64,000 nt of DNA from Siderastrea radians (GCA_964017195.1 OZ024896.1:2614487-2678486), one strand, 5' to 3'. Shown: positions 40,646 to 53,183, counted from the stretch's first letter. The notes: a model not told the origin generated them from the sequence alone. Numbers and translations are program-made.

Positions 40646-41098
40646 TGATTTCCTTTCCAACATCACACCGTAGTTCGGTTTCATCCAGTGCAAAGTCCTG
40701 CTTCCAATCCGTGGGACGATCTAGGAGGTCTGACCGTCGAGGGCAAGAGAACTCAGACGAGAAGCGTACAGACGACAATATTACCAATTCTTAGATACCA
40801 TGCATGTGAGTCATGTCTCCGTCATGAACGACGACATGGTCGCCTGATGAGTGTTGCATTTCTTTGTAGTGGGTGGGTTACCACGTCCTGTTTCATTTTG
40901 CCATTCACAACACCTTTCAAGACATCAAACAGTCAAGCAAGCAAGCAAGCAAGCAAGCAAACATGCAAGCCACAGCCACAGATGACAGTGATGGGGGCGG
41001 TTGGTTGCCATGACACCGCTCTCGACCAATCAGGTATGCTATTGAGAAGAGGCAAGCAATACCACCAGTATGACTTGGTATACTCTTAGGAAAGCGTC

Positions 41099-42860
41099 TC
41101 ATTGGTATCCATAAGGAAAAGTCTGGAAGCTGATTGGATCCACGACTCTCTTGTCGTACACGAGTTGGTAACGTTTGTAATCGGGGAAGGTGTAGAGCTG
41201 ATAGGTTTGAGGATCCCGCACGATCTGGTAGGTTTTGACGATTTGGGTTTGGCGTGGTTTCTGGAGTGGCTTCTGGATTTCGTCCAAGACGTTCTGACGC
41301 ATGACTTTATAATTCAATTGGGCTTTCCCTTCGCTGTTAAGGTGGAATCCTCTGACTTTACATTCCACTTTGCCTTTGTGGGTTTGGTAGCCATAATTCT
41401 TGGGACCCCCGGAGACAAATTCCACAATGTAGTCGTCATCATCTAATTCACTCGTAAACTCGCCGAGGTAATTCCCCAAGACAGGGTTGCACTGACCCTC
41501 GTCTTGAAGGAAGATGACAGAGTCGGTGTCATAGTATAGGACGCGTTCCTGCAATTGTTCCAAGGCGGCATAGAGGCGGAGGCGGGCCCAACAGGTAGTG
41601 AAACAGGCCACAAAGATGTTCAGGTTGGGTGAGACGGGGATGTCTTGGTCTTGGTATTGGTAATGTACTTCGACCATGTCGTCATTCATCACGGATACGT
41701 GACGTACGTCCAAAGTACTGGTATCCAAGAAACGGTGGAAGGCTTGAGGATCATCAAAGGTTTGGACTTGGGTTTTGTTAAGACGTTGCCCAAACTTGCC
41801 CCACATAGAATTCAACATCATTTTGGCTAAGGTTCGCAACCCTGGATTCTTCTCAATCTTGTCGTACTCGAATTGGATGCCTTCATGCTCGTAGTAGTCT
41901 CGAACGTACTGCTGGCGTTTGGTTTCGTCTTCCCCGACCCTCGGTGGCCACCCACTGGCTTCTTGCTTGATTTTCAACCAAGTGTTAACGTAGTCTTTGA
42001 ACAGTCCTTCACACGTCTCGTCAAAATGCCAGACGTCGTAAATGTACTGGACTTCGTATCCTAAGTCTACCGCTTTAGACAATTCCGGGCTGCACCATGT
42101 CCCAGTCAGGACGCGTTGCTCGTCGGTATGGATGCATTCGGCTGTTCTTTCCCAGGGGCGTTTGGGCATTTCGTCTTGCACACACGTTGCACAGAGGGGA
42201 AAGGTATGTTTCCCTCATGGCGGTAAGGCAGGACGGGATGGTAGAGGCGACGTGGAGGGAGGACTTGGCATTGGATGAGTCCAAAGTACTGTTGGATGTC
42301 GGTGTGACCCGGGTTGGAGATGAAACGAGGATGTCCTTTGGGGTAGACACAGGTTTTGTTGACCCATGGGTACAAGGAGGTCACATCGATGTAATGGATC
42401 TTTTGACTGGGGGTGACATGATGGTACAGCTTGACAGCATTGGTACGACCTCCACAGAAAGCGTCGCGTGGATTCAGTGGTTCTGTGAAGACCAGGTTAG
42501 CCACAAACGTACAGATGTCGGGGGAGGTGTCCTTGAGACGGGTCCAATCACATTCCCACATTTCGATGACATTGTACCCTTGTTCTCTTAACTGTTGGAT
42601 CTTTTGTTGGGTGGTCTCGTAGACATCTTGCATGGTTCGATCATAGTGGCGCAGATGTGTTTCGTGACGGTTGGGGTAACAGCGAGTACATCCATGCCAG
42701 AAACAGCCGTGAAATTCGTAGACGGTGTTGGTAGTGACATCGAAACCGTCTACATGAAAGTGGGTGCCAGGGATGCGATACTCCCCGGCATTGCCGGCAT
42801 GTTGTATGTTCTGTTGTTGGGCACACCTGGTTAACCATTCCATGGCCACGGTGGACTGCA
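41099..42860 (-). pseudogene. Family-B DNA polymerase with N-terminal endonuclease-like domain, frameshifted
   Basis: Reading leftward, the first part (42855 to about 42200) has a PD-(D/E)xK/Vsr-like domain (FHVDGFDVTTNTVYEFHGCF, then VIEMWECDW) followed by polymerase motif A (YIDVTSLYPWVNK). After a one-base shift near 42195, next to a CCCC run, the second part (to 41099) has motif B (KMMLNSMWGKFGQ), motif C (YYDTDSV) and a FVSGGPKNYGY block near the C-terminus. Motifs A and C with SLYP and DTDS place it in the viral/organellar type-B (protein-primed-like) polymerases found in Polinton/Maverick-type and related selfish elements. The 5' end is cut off at about 42860, where a tandem array begins, and no exonuclease domain is visible. 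Partner genes such as an integrase or capsid were not found nearby, so it is an isolated remnant. Confidence 0.75.
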
Positions 42861-42879
42861 CTGCACGAAAAAACGGATT

Positions 42880-43960
42880 TACAATGATAGCAAAATCGCA
42901 GCAAATATGAAGTAAATACCATAAATGATTAAATTTGATCATATTTGGTCAAATTCAAATGTCAGGTTTGCACCACATTTGCATGAAAAGAAAATATGGT
43001 AAATACCGCGTTTACTCGATATTTATGCAACGTAGCAAATGTGAACAGGAAATACACATTTGAGACGGATTTACTCCTACAGTAATTATGAAGTGAAGTT
43101 AAATATTTGCTGCCCCAAAAGATGGATTTGCATGGGTGGCAAATATGAACCAAATACCATGTTTGCTGTACTTTGATACTATTTGCACATCAGTCAAATT
43201 TTGTGTTTGGAGCACATTTGCAAGCAAAGCAAAGTTGGTAAATACCGCGTTTACTCGATAGCTACCTGGACAGCAAATATGAAGCAAATGCCATGTTTGC
43301 TTTACTTTGGTCATATCTGCACATAAATCAAATGACGTCTTTGCACCACATTTACAAACAAAGCAAAGATGGTAAATACCGCGTTTACTCGATAGTTACC
43401 TGGACAGCAAATATGAAGCAAATACCATGTTTGCTTTACTTTGGCCATATCTGCACGTACATCAAATGACGTCTTTCACCACATTTACAAACAAAGCAAA
43501 GATGGCAAATACCGCGTTTACTCGATAGTTACCTGGACAGCAAATATGAAGCAAATACCATGTTTGCTTTACTTTGGCCATATCTGCACATAAATCAAAT
43601 GACGTGTTTGCACCACATTTATAAACAAAGCAAAGATGGTAAATACCGCTTTTACTCGATGTTTACATGGATAGCAAATATGAAGGAAATGCCATGTTAA
43701 TTTTTTCTTTGGTCATATTTGCACGAATCAAATCTCGTGTTTGGGCCACATTTAACAGTGAAGCAAAGAAGGTGAATACAGGTCTTTGCCCCATATTTAC
43801 ATACCGTAGCAAACGTGATAAATTTGTACACACTTAAGACAAATTCACTCCAAAAGTAATTATGAAGCACGGTCAAATACAGTGTATATATTGCACGAAA
43901 AGATGGTTTTACCTGAATAGGAAATATGACAAAAATGCCAGGTTTGCTTTCCGTTGGTCA
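42880..43960. repeat. ~134-bp tandem array
   Basis: Units contain GCAAATATGAAGCAAATACC, AAGATGGTAAATACCGCG and TTTACTCGATAGTTACCTGG. Successive CCTGGACAGCAAATATGAAG boxes start at 43265, 43399 and 43532, with a diverged one at about 43666, giving a period near 134. The central units are most alike, and units decay outward on both sides. The left side abuts the truncated polymerase gene. Confidence 0.85.
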
Positions 43961-46682
43961 CATTTGCTTGCTCTTTTAGGCAAAACTTAACAATAACCTC
44001 GACAACAACTGTACTCGAAAGCATGTTCAGCAAAATGCCAATATTTATTCTTATTTCAGGGAGTGTTAGTCTTTTTAGAAGCAACAGTTAATTTAGCTGA
44101 CCGTAGAGATAATTTTAAGGGCTAAATACATGTATGATCACCAAAGTTTTTGTATATCAACTAATACACCCAAGTTCCCTATTTCAAGTACAGTTCTACT
44201 TGCAATTATTAATTCAAATGTACAATATCAAATCAATTTTTGTGGTCACAAAACTAACAGCACACTATAACACAAAACGATCAGTTTCTTGAATTGTAAT
44301 CAGTGGTGACCAACAAATTCTTATTTTTTCATTACTAGGTAAAAGTGTCATAACTAATCAATTTCTCTTTTGTAAAAACTGCCACCTAAGTGTAAGAATA
44401 CTAAAATTGCACAACTAATGACACTTTCGTCAACAAAGTAAGGGTGGGAAATGCAGAGTCATATGTTTCACTGGAAAGCTTTGCAAGAGCTAAACTGCAT
44501 AGTTGTTTGAAAGCCGGTTACAGCTAACAGAGGAGTAAAAGTGTTAACAAATGATTCTTTATCTCTTTTTTTGAGACCATTTCCACTGCTTATTTTTAGT
44601 TGCAGTTTGAACAAAAAGAATTAACAGGTATCCACATCATAAGCTACAAACTTGAATTCAAAACTGATACTAACCCTGGGTTAGCTTAATCCCGTTTTAA
44701 GCAACTGTGCCCTACTTTCTGAATGTCTTACAGGTAAGAGATTCTTCAACAGAATGCACTTTTCACTGCTTACAACTAAGTGCACCAGCAGCAATTAATT
44801 ATGAATCAGTCATTTTCAGCAGTGCCCATTCCCCCCTTCACCAGGTCAACCCCTGGGCGTTAGGATTTTTAAAGAACAACCTGGCAAATGCCCCCAGGTA
44901 AGGTAAAAAAAATACATGTATGTTAATTTCTTAGTTTTTGGGCTTACCTTCATTCTAGTAATCAAAGCTAAATTGAACTTGCCCAAACAGGTTATCACTA
45001 AAAGGAAGTTACAGTACGGTGACATGAAAATCATGGGATGGCAAATGCCCTGGGGTAGACTAATGCCTGGCCCCGTGAGGGACAATAGGAAAAATGCCCC
45101 ACTCATGTCTGTGAGTGGGGGGGGGGGGATGGGCACTGCTGGAACTGACTGATGCATTACATGTATATATAATGACATTAAATTTCAGTGGAAGAGCTTA
45201 TTATCAGGCTAGTGTAGTAATGTAGTGAAAAAACAGTGTCTCCAATAAGCACTCTGTGCTAAATTCCACTTACATGCTTGAATGATGTTATGACAAGAAC
45301 TGTAAAGTAGGCAGCTGAGCAGTTAGTTTTTCGTATGAACACTGATCCCAATGACCTGTTAACTGAATGAGAAGGCTGGGTGGGAAACATTTGATGGAAG
45401 GCCTTGGGGTTGACAACTGGGAAGCAAAGGTTTGTGCACCAAGATCAAGAGCCGTATATTTTCCCATCCAGCCTGACCTCAGTCAATTAGTAACTATAAT
45501 TTTATGTTTGATTTGATTGAAAAATTATGAAAACATCTTAGTGAATACTCGAATGAAAATGAATAATTTTGAATGTTCAGTTCCCTCTATAAACATGCCA
45601 TTGGTGCATCATGGTAGTTGTATGCAGCAAAACAAGTCCAAAATGAGCTTACCCAGAAGTCTTATTCAGTACATGAAATGAAATCCAGTAGTTTGTTTTA
45701 TGATTAAAAATCATTCAAATCTTTGGGTCTTGCAACCTACACACCCTTAGAACCACAGGAAATGACCAAACATGCCACTTTAAATACAACAACAACGATA
45801 CCTTCAAACTGTGATCAAAGAGGGAACTGGGCACAGCACATGTACACATGCTAAATGAACCAAAAGAAATGTGTGGGCCGAAATCCAGCCCACACATGCT
45901 AGCTTATTAGGTTGCTTTCTATGGAATTGCATGAAATTTTTGTTGTTCAGCAGTTTTTCTTTGAAAATGTAAAGGGTTTAGTGTCTCCAGGAACTGTGCA
46001 AGCATAAGGATTGCGTTCTTTTTTTGGATTGGCATAGTCTGTTTCATTAACAATTGTAGGACATTTGCAACTACAACTACCACAATCAAATTAGTTTTTC
46101 CTTTCTTATTAAAATTGTGTAATCCCAGTGAAGTTTAATGACAATGGACCTAATTTGGGTGTATGAACAATGAGTGAGTCAGTGAGGCATGTTTGTTAGT
46201 GAGCCAAAAGTGCAAGATGCAAGGCACATAGTCACATGCAAGGCACAGTATAATATTAATATTAATCCTACTGTAGTCTTCTTTCCCTATCTTCGATTAC
46301 TCAGACCAGTGAGGCAGCAATTTCCTTTGATTATGAAGGTCATTTCTCTTCTCGATTGCTCTTTAATTTATCTGTCTTTATCCTGGAATTGTTTTGTTTT
46401 GTTTTTGTCATGGCAACAGTCATGATAAAAATGTAGCTTTGATTCACATAAAACAACGAGCGCAGTAGGCTTTTTGTCAGCATGTTGCATACAACAAACT
46501 TGTACTGTCTAAATAGGTGGATTTGCAGTGGTGCAACAGATGTAAGAGTAAGTCAAAACACCTAAATCGAGCACGACATACAATGTTCTTACATGTACAT
46601 GTACACTGCTGAACTCAGCAACTGTTATATGACAGTTTGCTTAGGCTTCCATAAAGTGTTTGACCGCTGTTGACTTGCTGAC
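43961..46682. other. Intergenic DNA, nothing firmly recognised
   Basis: The stretch has no convincing exon. GC-richer patches around 44830-44900 and 45040-45130 contain ATGCCC/GGGGT runs similar to those at 47950-48060 and 48700-48860, probably a dispersed repeat. Confidence 0.4.
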
Positions 46683-49574
46683 TCAATTGAATTTCTCAAT
46701 TTCCTTCAGCATTGCATGCAGGAAACACTCCATTTCTACAGCTGTACCCTCAGCCTTTTTCTTCAGAATTGTGGACTTACATGTTTGTGTTGCTCGTGCG
46801 ACTGGCTGGCATGTTGGTAACCCTTAATCAGAAAAGAAAAAATGAAGGATTCTGGTAGTTGTAGTCAAATGTGTCCAATTCTGAGCTGTGCTAGTGCATA
46901 GTACTTACACTTGTAAGATAACAATTTGGATCTTAAAATCATCATTGGTGTCTGCCTTGGAGACCTAATGTTCAGCAGATAATCCCTGCTTTCCATGCAC
47001 TTGTTCTTCTTGTCCGTCTTGACTAATTTGTTGCCCAATGCTGCTGTCTTTTTTTTCTGTGAAGACACAACACAGTCAAACTAAACCATGATAACTAAAA
47101 GATACATGTCATACTATTGCATTTTAAGGCTGCGATTTGTCGGCCACGATAAATCGGGAAGCAAATTGGTTTATGTACAGTGCAAGCACTGCACATGCAT
47201 TTTTTTTATAGTAAAAGCTTTTTTATAAAACGTTTTGGAAAACAAAATGGTAGGTGCTAGATAGTTAGTTTGTTTTCAGCTAAAATACTGCAGATATAAT
47301 TTGTTTTGCACCAATTCTTTTGTAGGTTGCGTTTTCGTTCTTAATATCAGGCCCGACACGTGGAAATCTGTGAAGCGGTCATGGTTTTTTCTGAATCGGC
47401 CGGCTTGTCGGATTGGAGTCGCGCCCCCATCGGATTGCCATTCACAGGCGATGATTCGCTCCCCGATTTGTCGTGGCCGACAAATCGGCCTGACAAGTCG
47501 CAGCATGTAAATTAGCCTTTAGTTGCGCACAAATATTTACTGTGGTACAAATATTTACTGCCGGTACTGTGGGAAAAACTAAAGTAGACACATTTTTAAA
47601 AGAGCAATTTTGAAAGTCACAAAACAACAATCAAAAATAAACAATATCAATGAATGATTTCAAATGATTTTAGCAATCAGTGAGAATCAATGAAGAAAAA
47701 GGTTTGTGACTTTTATTAATTCAGATTGCTGATAGCAATGAAGAATGATTGTTATTAATTGCCATAGATCCCAGAAGTTCAGACTTTTAACAAAAACACA
47801 CAAATCAAAAACAAGGTCACTTCTTAGGGCTATCTTCCTTCCAAAATAAACATCAAAACATAGAGACAAAATAATTTCAATAGACAAAATTAAACAGTAG
47901 ATTGAGGCAAAGACTATTATGCACCTGTCATTTAAAAACCCCGAACCCCCCCCCACCCCTCGGGCATGACCAGGGCATTCACTTTTTATGTAAATGAAAG
48001 CCAGTGAATTCCCCAGTCCCCAGGGGAAAGTGAATGGTGAACTCCCCACCCCCATACATGTATGTCCAACAAACAGGGTACTCCCTTTTAAATGTCAACT
48101 CGTAACAAGGGATGACAAATATGATGATAGCCGTGAAATGAAAACATTGTGTGGCAACACTTGAAACCCCTCCATGGACAAGAAAAGACAACTATTTCAA
48201 CATAATCTTTCTATTTTACATCTTGATGTCAGAAAATGCAAGATCACAACAAATTACAACTCATGTTTTAGCAATAGTCTTCTAAAGTTAGAATAACTCA
48301 AGCTTAACAAATGTATTTCTTGTCAAAATGAAAGTAGGTCATAAAGAAGCAATCCCCAGTTAGACACTAATCGAAACAACACAAAACAATGCGTAATGTT
48401 AACATTGATAATAGCTTAACTTGTTCATCGATAGGTCAAGTCAGTGAGTTTAAATGCATAATATTTTAATATCTATACAGTACCATTAAAAATATGCCCA
48501 CCTTTCCTTACTAGACTTAACAAATCTTCGGCTACAAGGGCCTTTTTTAAACCGGAAAGGCAGAAAGACGTTTCACAGAGCATTTTAATTTGCAGCTTTG
48601 TATCGCTTCACTTTGCAATTCGCTTCGATCGTTTAATCAAAGGAGTGATGATAATGTATGCAAAATTACTATGCGGCATGAAAATGAAAACCGCTGACCA
48701 TGGAGTAACTGCCCCGCTTATTCCCCGGCCAGGGAGGCAAAGGCCGTGATTTCTTGTGTGTTCCCTGTCTACCGGGGGAAGAAAATGGAGTGAATGTGAA
48801 GTGAAAGTCCCCTCATTACCCCGGCCATGCCTGGGGGGGGGGGGGACCGGGGGTTTCAAATGACTTGTGCATTAGTCCCAAGACCTCTGGCCTACTTGAA
48901 GAAGGCAAGCTGTGCAACTGAAGTCACTAAAGATGGCTTTTTAACTGATTGTTTTATAAGTTTGACTGCCAAAACCAATTACTAGGAATCAGAAAATGAT
49001 AATTAATTGATAATTTATCAATAATTATTATTTCTGATATCAATTTCTATTGAGTGACTATAGTTACCGGTATATTGATCATGTGCCTGGCAACAGCAAC
49101 TGAGGAATATTATTTTTGTAATATTCAGTCTGAATGAAAAGCTTAACAACACTAAAACGCGACTTTTCTTTTAAAGTAATAATCTCTGTTAGCCTGCCAG
49201 TCGAAGGGGTTTCATGCAAATGCTGTATAAAAACATTACATGCACGTAGGCTATACGCTCATTCACACGTCCTGTAGTTGCAGCAAAACAACACTTGTTT
49301 AAAACGTAAATAGGGAGCTGCACAATTTGTTGAGTATTGATGACTTGCTCTGGTTTTCAGAGAAACCAGTTGAGGTTAGGGGAAATCATTGAACACAATT
49401 ATTCACACTAACCTTGAAAGTCCAGGTCGGTTGTTCGGTTCCATCGTTCCAGTGGCAACCATGGAATCGCCAGAACATTGTGAAACAGTTTCTTAGAGAC
49501 CCGTCGGCTTCTGGTCCTTCATTATGACCTCTGTGAACCGCTTTTATGACGTGAACCTCGCTATTTTCTACCAT
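46683..49574 (-). CDS. Unidentified small three-exon gene (~149 aa)
   Basis: Exon 1 (49413-49574) begins MVENSEVHVIKAVHRG and contains FWRFHGCHWNDG; its donor GTTAGT is in phase 0. Exon 2 (46909-47056) follows a TTCACAG acceptor, encodes KKKTAALGNKLVKTDKKNK and ends at a GTAAGT donor in phase 1. Exon 3 (46683-46822) follows a T/C-rich tract and AG, encodes a Cys-containing basic stretch and then a helical KKKAEGTAVEMECFLHAMLK tail ending in TGA at 46683-46685. The phases agree at both junctions and the exon compositions look coding. The protein is basic in the middle; no family was recognised. An ATTAAA on the minus strand near 46360 could be the poly(A) signal. It starts about 615 bases from a plus-strand gene, suggesting a shared promoter. 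Confidence 0.5.
47126..47519. mobile_element. MITE with TTTGTCGGCCACGA inverted ends
   Basis: GGCTGCGATTTGTCGGCCAC on the left pairs with GTGGCCGACAAATCGG and CAAGTCGCAGC on the right; the right end continues ATGTAAATTAGCCTT, so the left end has lost some bases. It sits in intron 1 of the small minus-strand gene. No ORF of note. Confidence 0.6.
47520..49412. other. Intron 1 of the small minus-strand gene, dispersed repeats
   Basis: Two GC-rich patches (47940-48060 and 48690-48860) carry CCCCNNCCC and G-runs with GGGGAAAGTGAATG/GGGGAAGAAAATGGAGTGAATG blocks, related to each other and to patches at 44830-45130. Otherwise nothing was recognised. Confidence 0.35.
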
Positions 49575-50188
49575 TTTGTTACGAAATGAAACGAAGTCCT
49601 TCTGTTAAACGCCTACCAGCTAGGGCTGCGCGCGCATAGCATAATTTTTATAACGGCTTTCACAGAATAAATTAACTTGAAAAGAGAGAGGAGGGGAGGG
49701 GAGGGACGATAAGCACAAACTCAATTTGCTTAGAAATTTTAAATGTCATCCCTATCAAAAAGTAGCAATCTGAACAAAGTTACCCATCCTTTTCTCGAGA
49801 AGAGAGAATCAAGGTTAAACCTAACAAATTCATACCACCTATTCCTTCGATCTTCCCAGGGGGACTCCGGAAACTTCACACTCCTTTGACACTGCAACTG
49901 TCCAAAAGTATCGCGGGCGAATATCGCGCCGGACTTGACGAATTTTGGCGCGGATGAGGCGCGGATGTTGTGAAAGCAAGGGCTATGGCTACATGTTATA
50001 TTTTATAGTTTTGTACCAGTTTCTTGTTCCTGGTAAAATGAAAACGGTGCTGTTTCTAACTTTCGGATGTATCAGGTTCACCCAGCGCACGAAAATAGCC
50101 TTTCCACTGTGCAGTTTTAGCAAAATGGAAGCTACATACGGGTAGCCGACGTTTCGACTTGGATCATCAGCCCCGGTCATCAGCAAAA
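49575..50188. promoter_or_regulatory. Candidate bidirectional promoter
   Basis: The interval separates two ATGs that point away from each other. It contains a purine-rich GAGGGGAGGGGAGGG run (49687-49705) and a more GC-rich, CpG-containing segment with GCGCGCGC and GGCGCGGATGAGGCGCGG (49627-49640 and 49949-49966). No TATA box is evident. Divergent sharing of a CpG-rich promoter is common in animals; here it is inferred from position. Confidence 0.35.
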
Positions 50189-53183
50189 ATGTCCACGTCT
50201 CATCCGAACAAAAAAGGAATTCATCAGTCCATGATGAAATGCATCGCTGTTGAAACTGGTAAGTTGACAAACTACTTTATTTTGTATTTGACTATTGGTC
50301 CTACTAATATCATCTTGGGCTTTCCAAAGGGCCTAATATAAGGGGCCGACCATTTAACTCTTGAGGGGGGGGGGGGGGGTGGATGATTTCTGGTCAGCAA
50401 GCTTTTTTTTCTAGCAACCTGGTGGGCAGGATATTTTTTTTCCTTCTAAATGCTCTGCAGAATATTTTTTCCTCTTCATTTCTCTGCAGGATTTTTTTTT
50501 CCTCAAAAAAGTGTCATGTGTTTACATTTACAGAATGTTTTTACATTTACATTGTGGTTATTGTTGTAATAGTTCAATATGGAGCTGCAAAGCCTTAAAA
50601 TGTTGTAAGCTATACAAAATCATGCTATACAAAAACATGCTGTTTGGGGGGGGGGTTTATTCTTTTTAGTAGTGTTCAATTTGGGCGTTTTGGACGCATA
50701 GATTGAAGAGGAATTTTTTATTATAAAATCAGCTATTTCAAGACCTTATTTGGAGATTTTAAGCAATCATGTCTGTGATTTTTAATCGGAGAATTCGAAA
50801 GAATTCTTGGTAGAACACTTTTTTTCGTATTGATAAGCAATAAAAACAAACAGCACTTGAAGAACACTACAAGCAAATATGCAAGTCGGTAGGCTAACCG
50901 GAATGTTGTTTTGGCTAAACCAGAGTGTGATTTAGGCTAACTGGAGTGGCTCGCTGGCTCGCAGATTGTCGGACCCTATAAAGCTAAGAATGCATTGCAC
51001 ATTCTGAAGCATAACCAACTCCAGAGTTTAAAGGGAGCAAGGGAAGAATGGTTGCAGTTTTGCTGGGATTTTGTAAAGTCCCCCTGGAATGATGAAATAG
51101 CTTTGCAACATTTTTTTTTCTTGCTTGCAGCAGTGCAAGAATTTTTTTCTATTTCATTTGCGCTGCATGCAATTTTTTTCTTCTGACAAGGGCTTGCAGG
51201 AAACTTTTTTTCGAAATCATCCACACCCCCCTCAAGAGTTAAATGGTCGGCCCCTAAGGGAACGCTATTGGGAGCAATTTCAGAATACCTGGCCACTTCA
51301 TTTAGGCTTACATGTTGTGTAAGAAGCCGCAACATTTGAATGCAAATTTGTGCACTACAAATTTTTCTAGTAATATTGCCAGTCTTATCTCATGATCAAA
51401 TTGCACAAGAAGTCATGTGACTGCCTTTTATAGATATATTCTACTGTGAATGTTACAGGTTTCAGTACAGTCAAAGCTCTCATCAGCAACCACCTCTGGA
51501 AAACCGAAAAGTGGTCGCAGCTAGAGCTGGCCGCTCATGAGAAGGAGCTCTCATTTAAGGGACCACGAGGTACAACAGAAGAGGGTGGTCGCTTATGAGA
51601 GCTTTTAGCATAAAGCCTGGCATATGTTGATGGTCACCAATAGTACTGTAGCAAAAAATATTAAAAATTTTTATACAAGATTATCGCGCATGTACAAGTC
51701 AATGAACCATTAGTGCTTATGCTATGTATTACTCTGAATTTTCCCAAAAAGTGAGTAGTTTTATTACAGTGCTGCTTGCTATACCCTTGCCACCAGACAA
51801 AGTTTTTCATTAGTTTGTGACAACTTTTTGACATCTTTCTGACAACTTCCCGATGGGTTTTGTTTCAACTGGCCAATTAGAATGCAAGAAATGTGGGAGG
51901 CGGAGTTGATAAGTTCCACACTCTCCCTCTCTTGTACCGTTGTCTGGTGGCAACCGTACAACATGCAGCACTGTAAAGTGTTGACTGAGCGGTCACTTAC
52001 GAGAACTTAGAATCCAGGCAATAATTCACAAAAGTGGTCACACTGTTGCTTACGGGAACGATTGCTTATGAGAACTTTTGATTACAGAGTTTAGGTGATG
52101 TTCAAATGGGGTTTCACAATGTTGGTTGTAACTTGAGCTGGTCGCTTACGAGAGTGGTCACAGGGAGGGCTTCGACTACATTCTGATTGGTTCTCTAGCA
52201 ACTTGAGGTATAATGTTATTGTTGCTGTTATTATTACAGTTTATTATTATTATTATTATTATTATTGTTATTATTTTAGTACATAAACCCATTTCAACAG
52301 CTGATACATGCATATAATGCCCAAGGCTGAAAACAAAACTTTAAGGGCAACTTTTTTCTGGCATGAGTGTTATTTAACAAATCAACCCCTTTCGGCAGTT
52401 GGTATATTAGAGGATAATGCCCAAGGTTGAAAGATTGTCCAAACAATGAACAGTTGAGTATAACAGAGTGTCTTATTAAGTGTGTGTCGGTAAAGCAGAT
52501 ATTCATTGTTACAGTCAATGTCATTAGTCAACATCATTTTTACCACCTTAATGACTGCCTCAATTAAAGATTACTCTTGTTGTAAATTCAGACTACATGT
52601 ATCTAAGTATACAGTTGAACCCCACTTAAGGATCTCAACCACTTTATCAAGATGCAACTACCTCATTATTATGGCTACTATCAATGGGATACAAAAGGAT
52701 ATGCAAGCATTGCTCATATCCATGTTAAAATTAATATTCTCATTACGTGATTTTGATTTACAGTGTACAAGTGTCACAAATGACCTTCTCAACCTTGTCT
52801 TTTTCAGATTTCTTGCCTTTGTCAACTACTACTCATGGGACACTGGTAAATATTTTAAAGAACTGGACATTTTCTTACAGGGACAACACATTTCTCACTA
52901 TTTTGGATCGGTTTCGATCAGTATTTCATGAAAGCAAAATTTTGGTAAGAAAAACAGCATTGCATGGCAAGTTAGATACAAAATTTATTTAGAAAATCTC
53001 AGCTGATCCACATCAATTTGTTTATGAGGTCTGATTGAACGAGGACGCTAAGAAAACAATAAGAAGAAATCGATGTTTTCGGCTTTGCTTTTTTGCTCTA
53101 TTACAAGTGAGACGATGGAGGCACTTCCATTGTTAGAAGGACTGTCCACTGAGATGGCAGTTCTTTTTTGTCACTCATTAAGT
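50189..53183 (+). CDS. Unidentified plus-strand gene, first exons (partial model)
   Basis: Exon 1 (50189-50258) encodes MSTSHPNKKGIHQSMMKCIA and ends phase 1 at GTAAGT. Exon 2 (52808-52944) follows TTTTTCAG, enters in the matching phase and encodes FLPLSTTTHGTLVNILKNWT, then YRDNTFLTILDRFRSVFHES, ending at GTAAGA in phase 0. A possible third exon (53112-53183) would encode TMEALPLLEGLSTEMAVLFC plus four residues, but its acceptor and GTGATT donor are weak. The helical, Leu-rich composition of exon 2 looks like a real protein, yet I cannot name it. No stop codon or terminal exon was found before the transposon at 54.2 kb, so the model is incomplete. Confidence 0.45.
50342..51254. mobile_element. 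MITE, TIR GGGGCCGACCATTTAACTC, TSD TAA
   Basis: TAA (50339-50341) precedes GGGGCCGACCATTTAACTCT at the left, and the right end is its exact complement followed by TAA (51255-51257). The inverted match continues through TTGAGGGGGG. A TAA duplication is typical of PIF/Harbinger-type elements. Next to both ends lie T-rich tracts alternating with CTGCAG-like or CTGCA blocks. It lies in the first intron of the plus-strand gene. Confidence 0.8.
51480..52180. repeat. Degenerate GTGGTCGCTTATGAGAG repeat
   Basis: Variants of (G/A)GTGGTC(G/A)CTTA(C/T)GAGA(G/A)C occur at about 51510, 51585, 51990, 52030, 52060 and 52140, interrupted by a smaller inverted-repeat insertion. This is a dispersed minisatellite-like sequence. 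Confidence 0.6.
51787..51954. repeat. 14-bp inverted repeat, small foldback/MITE
   Basis: TTGCCACCAGACAA at 51787-51800 and TTGTCTGGTGGCAA at 51941-51954 are exact complements bounding a 168-bp unit inside the previous repeat. Confidence 0.65.
52241..52275. repeat. (ATT)n microsatellite
   Basis: About 11 ATT units with one GTT interruption. Confidence 0.9.

Noticed and set aside
42880..43960. CRISPR-like regular spacing
   Set aside because: The whole 134-bp unit repeats with no unique spacers, as in a minisatellite of animal DNA.
52506..52931. A 141-codon ORF on the plus strand
   Set aside because: It overlaps exon 2 of the predicted plus-strand gene in another frame; the splice-supported frame is preferred.
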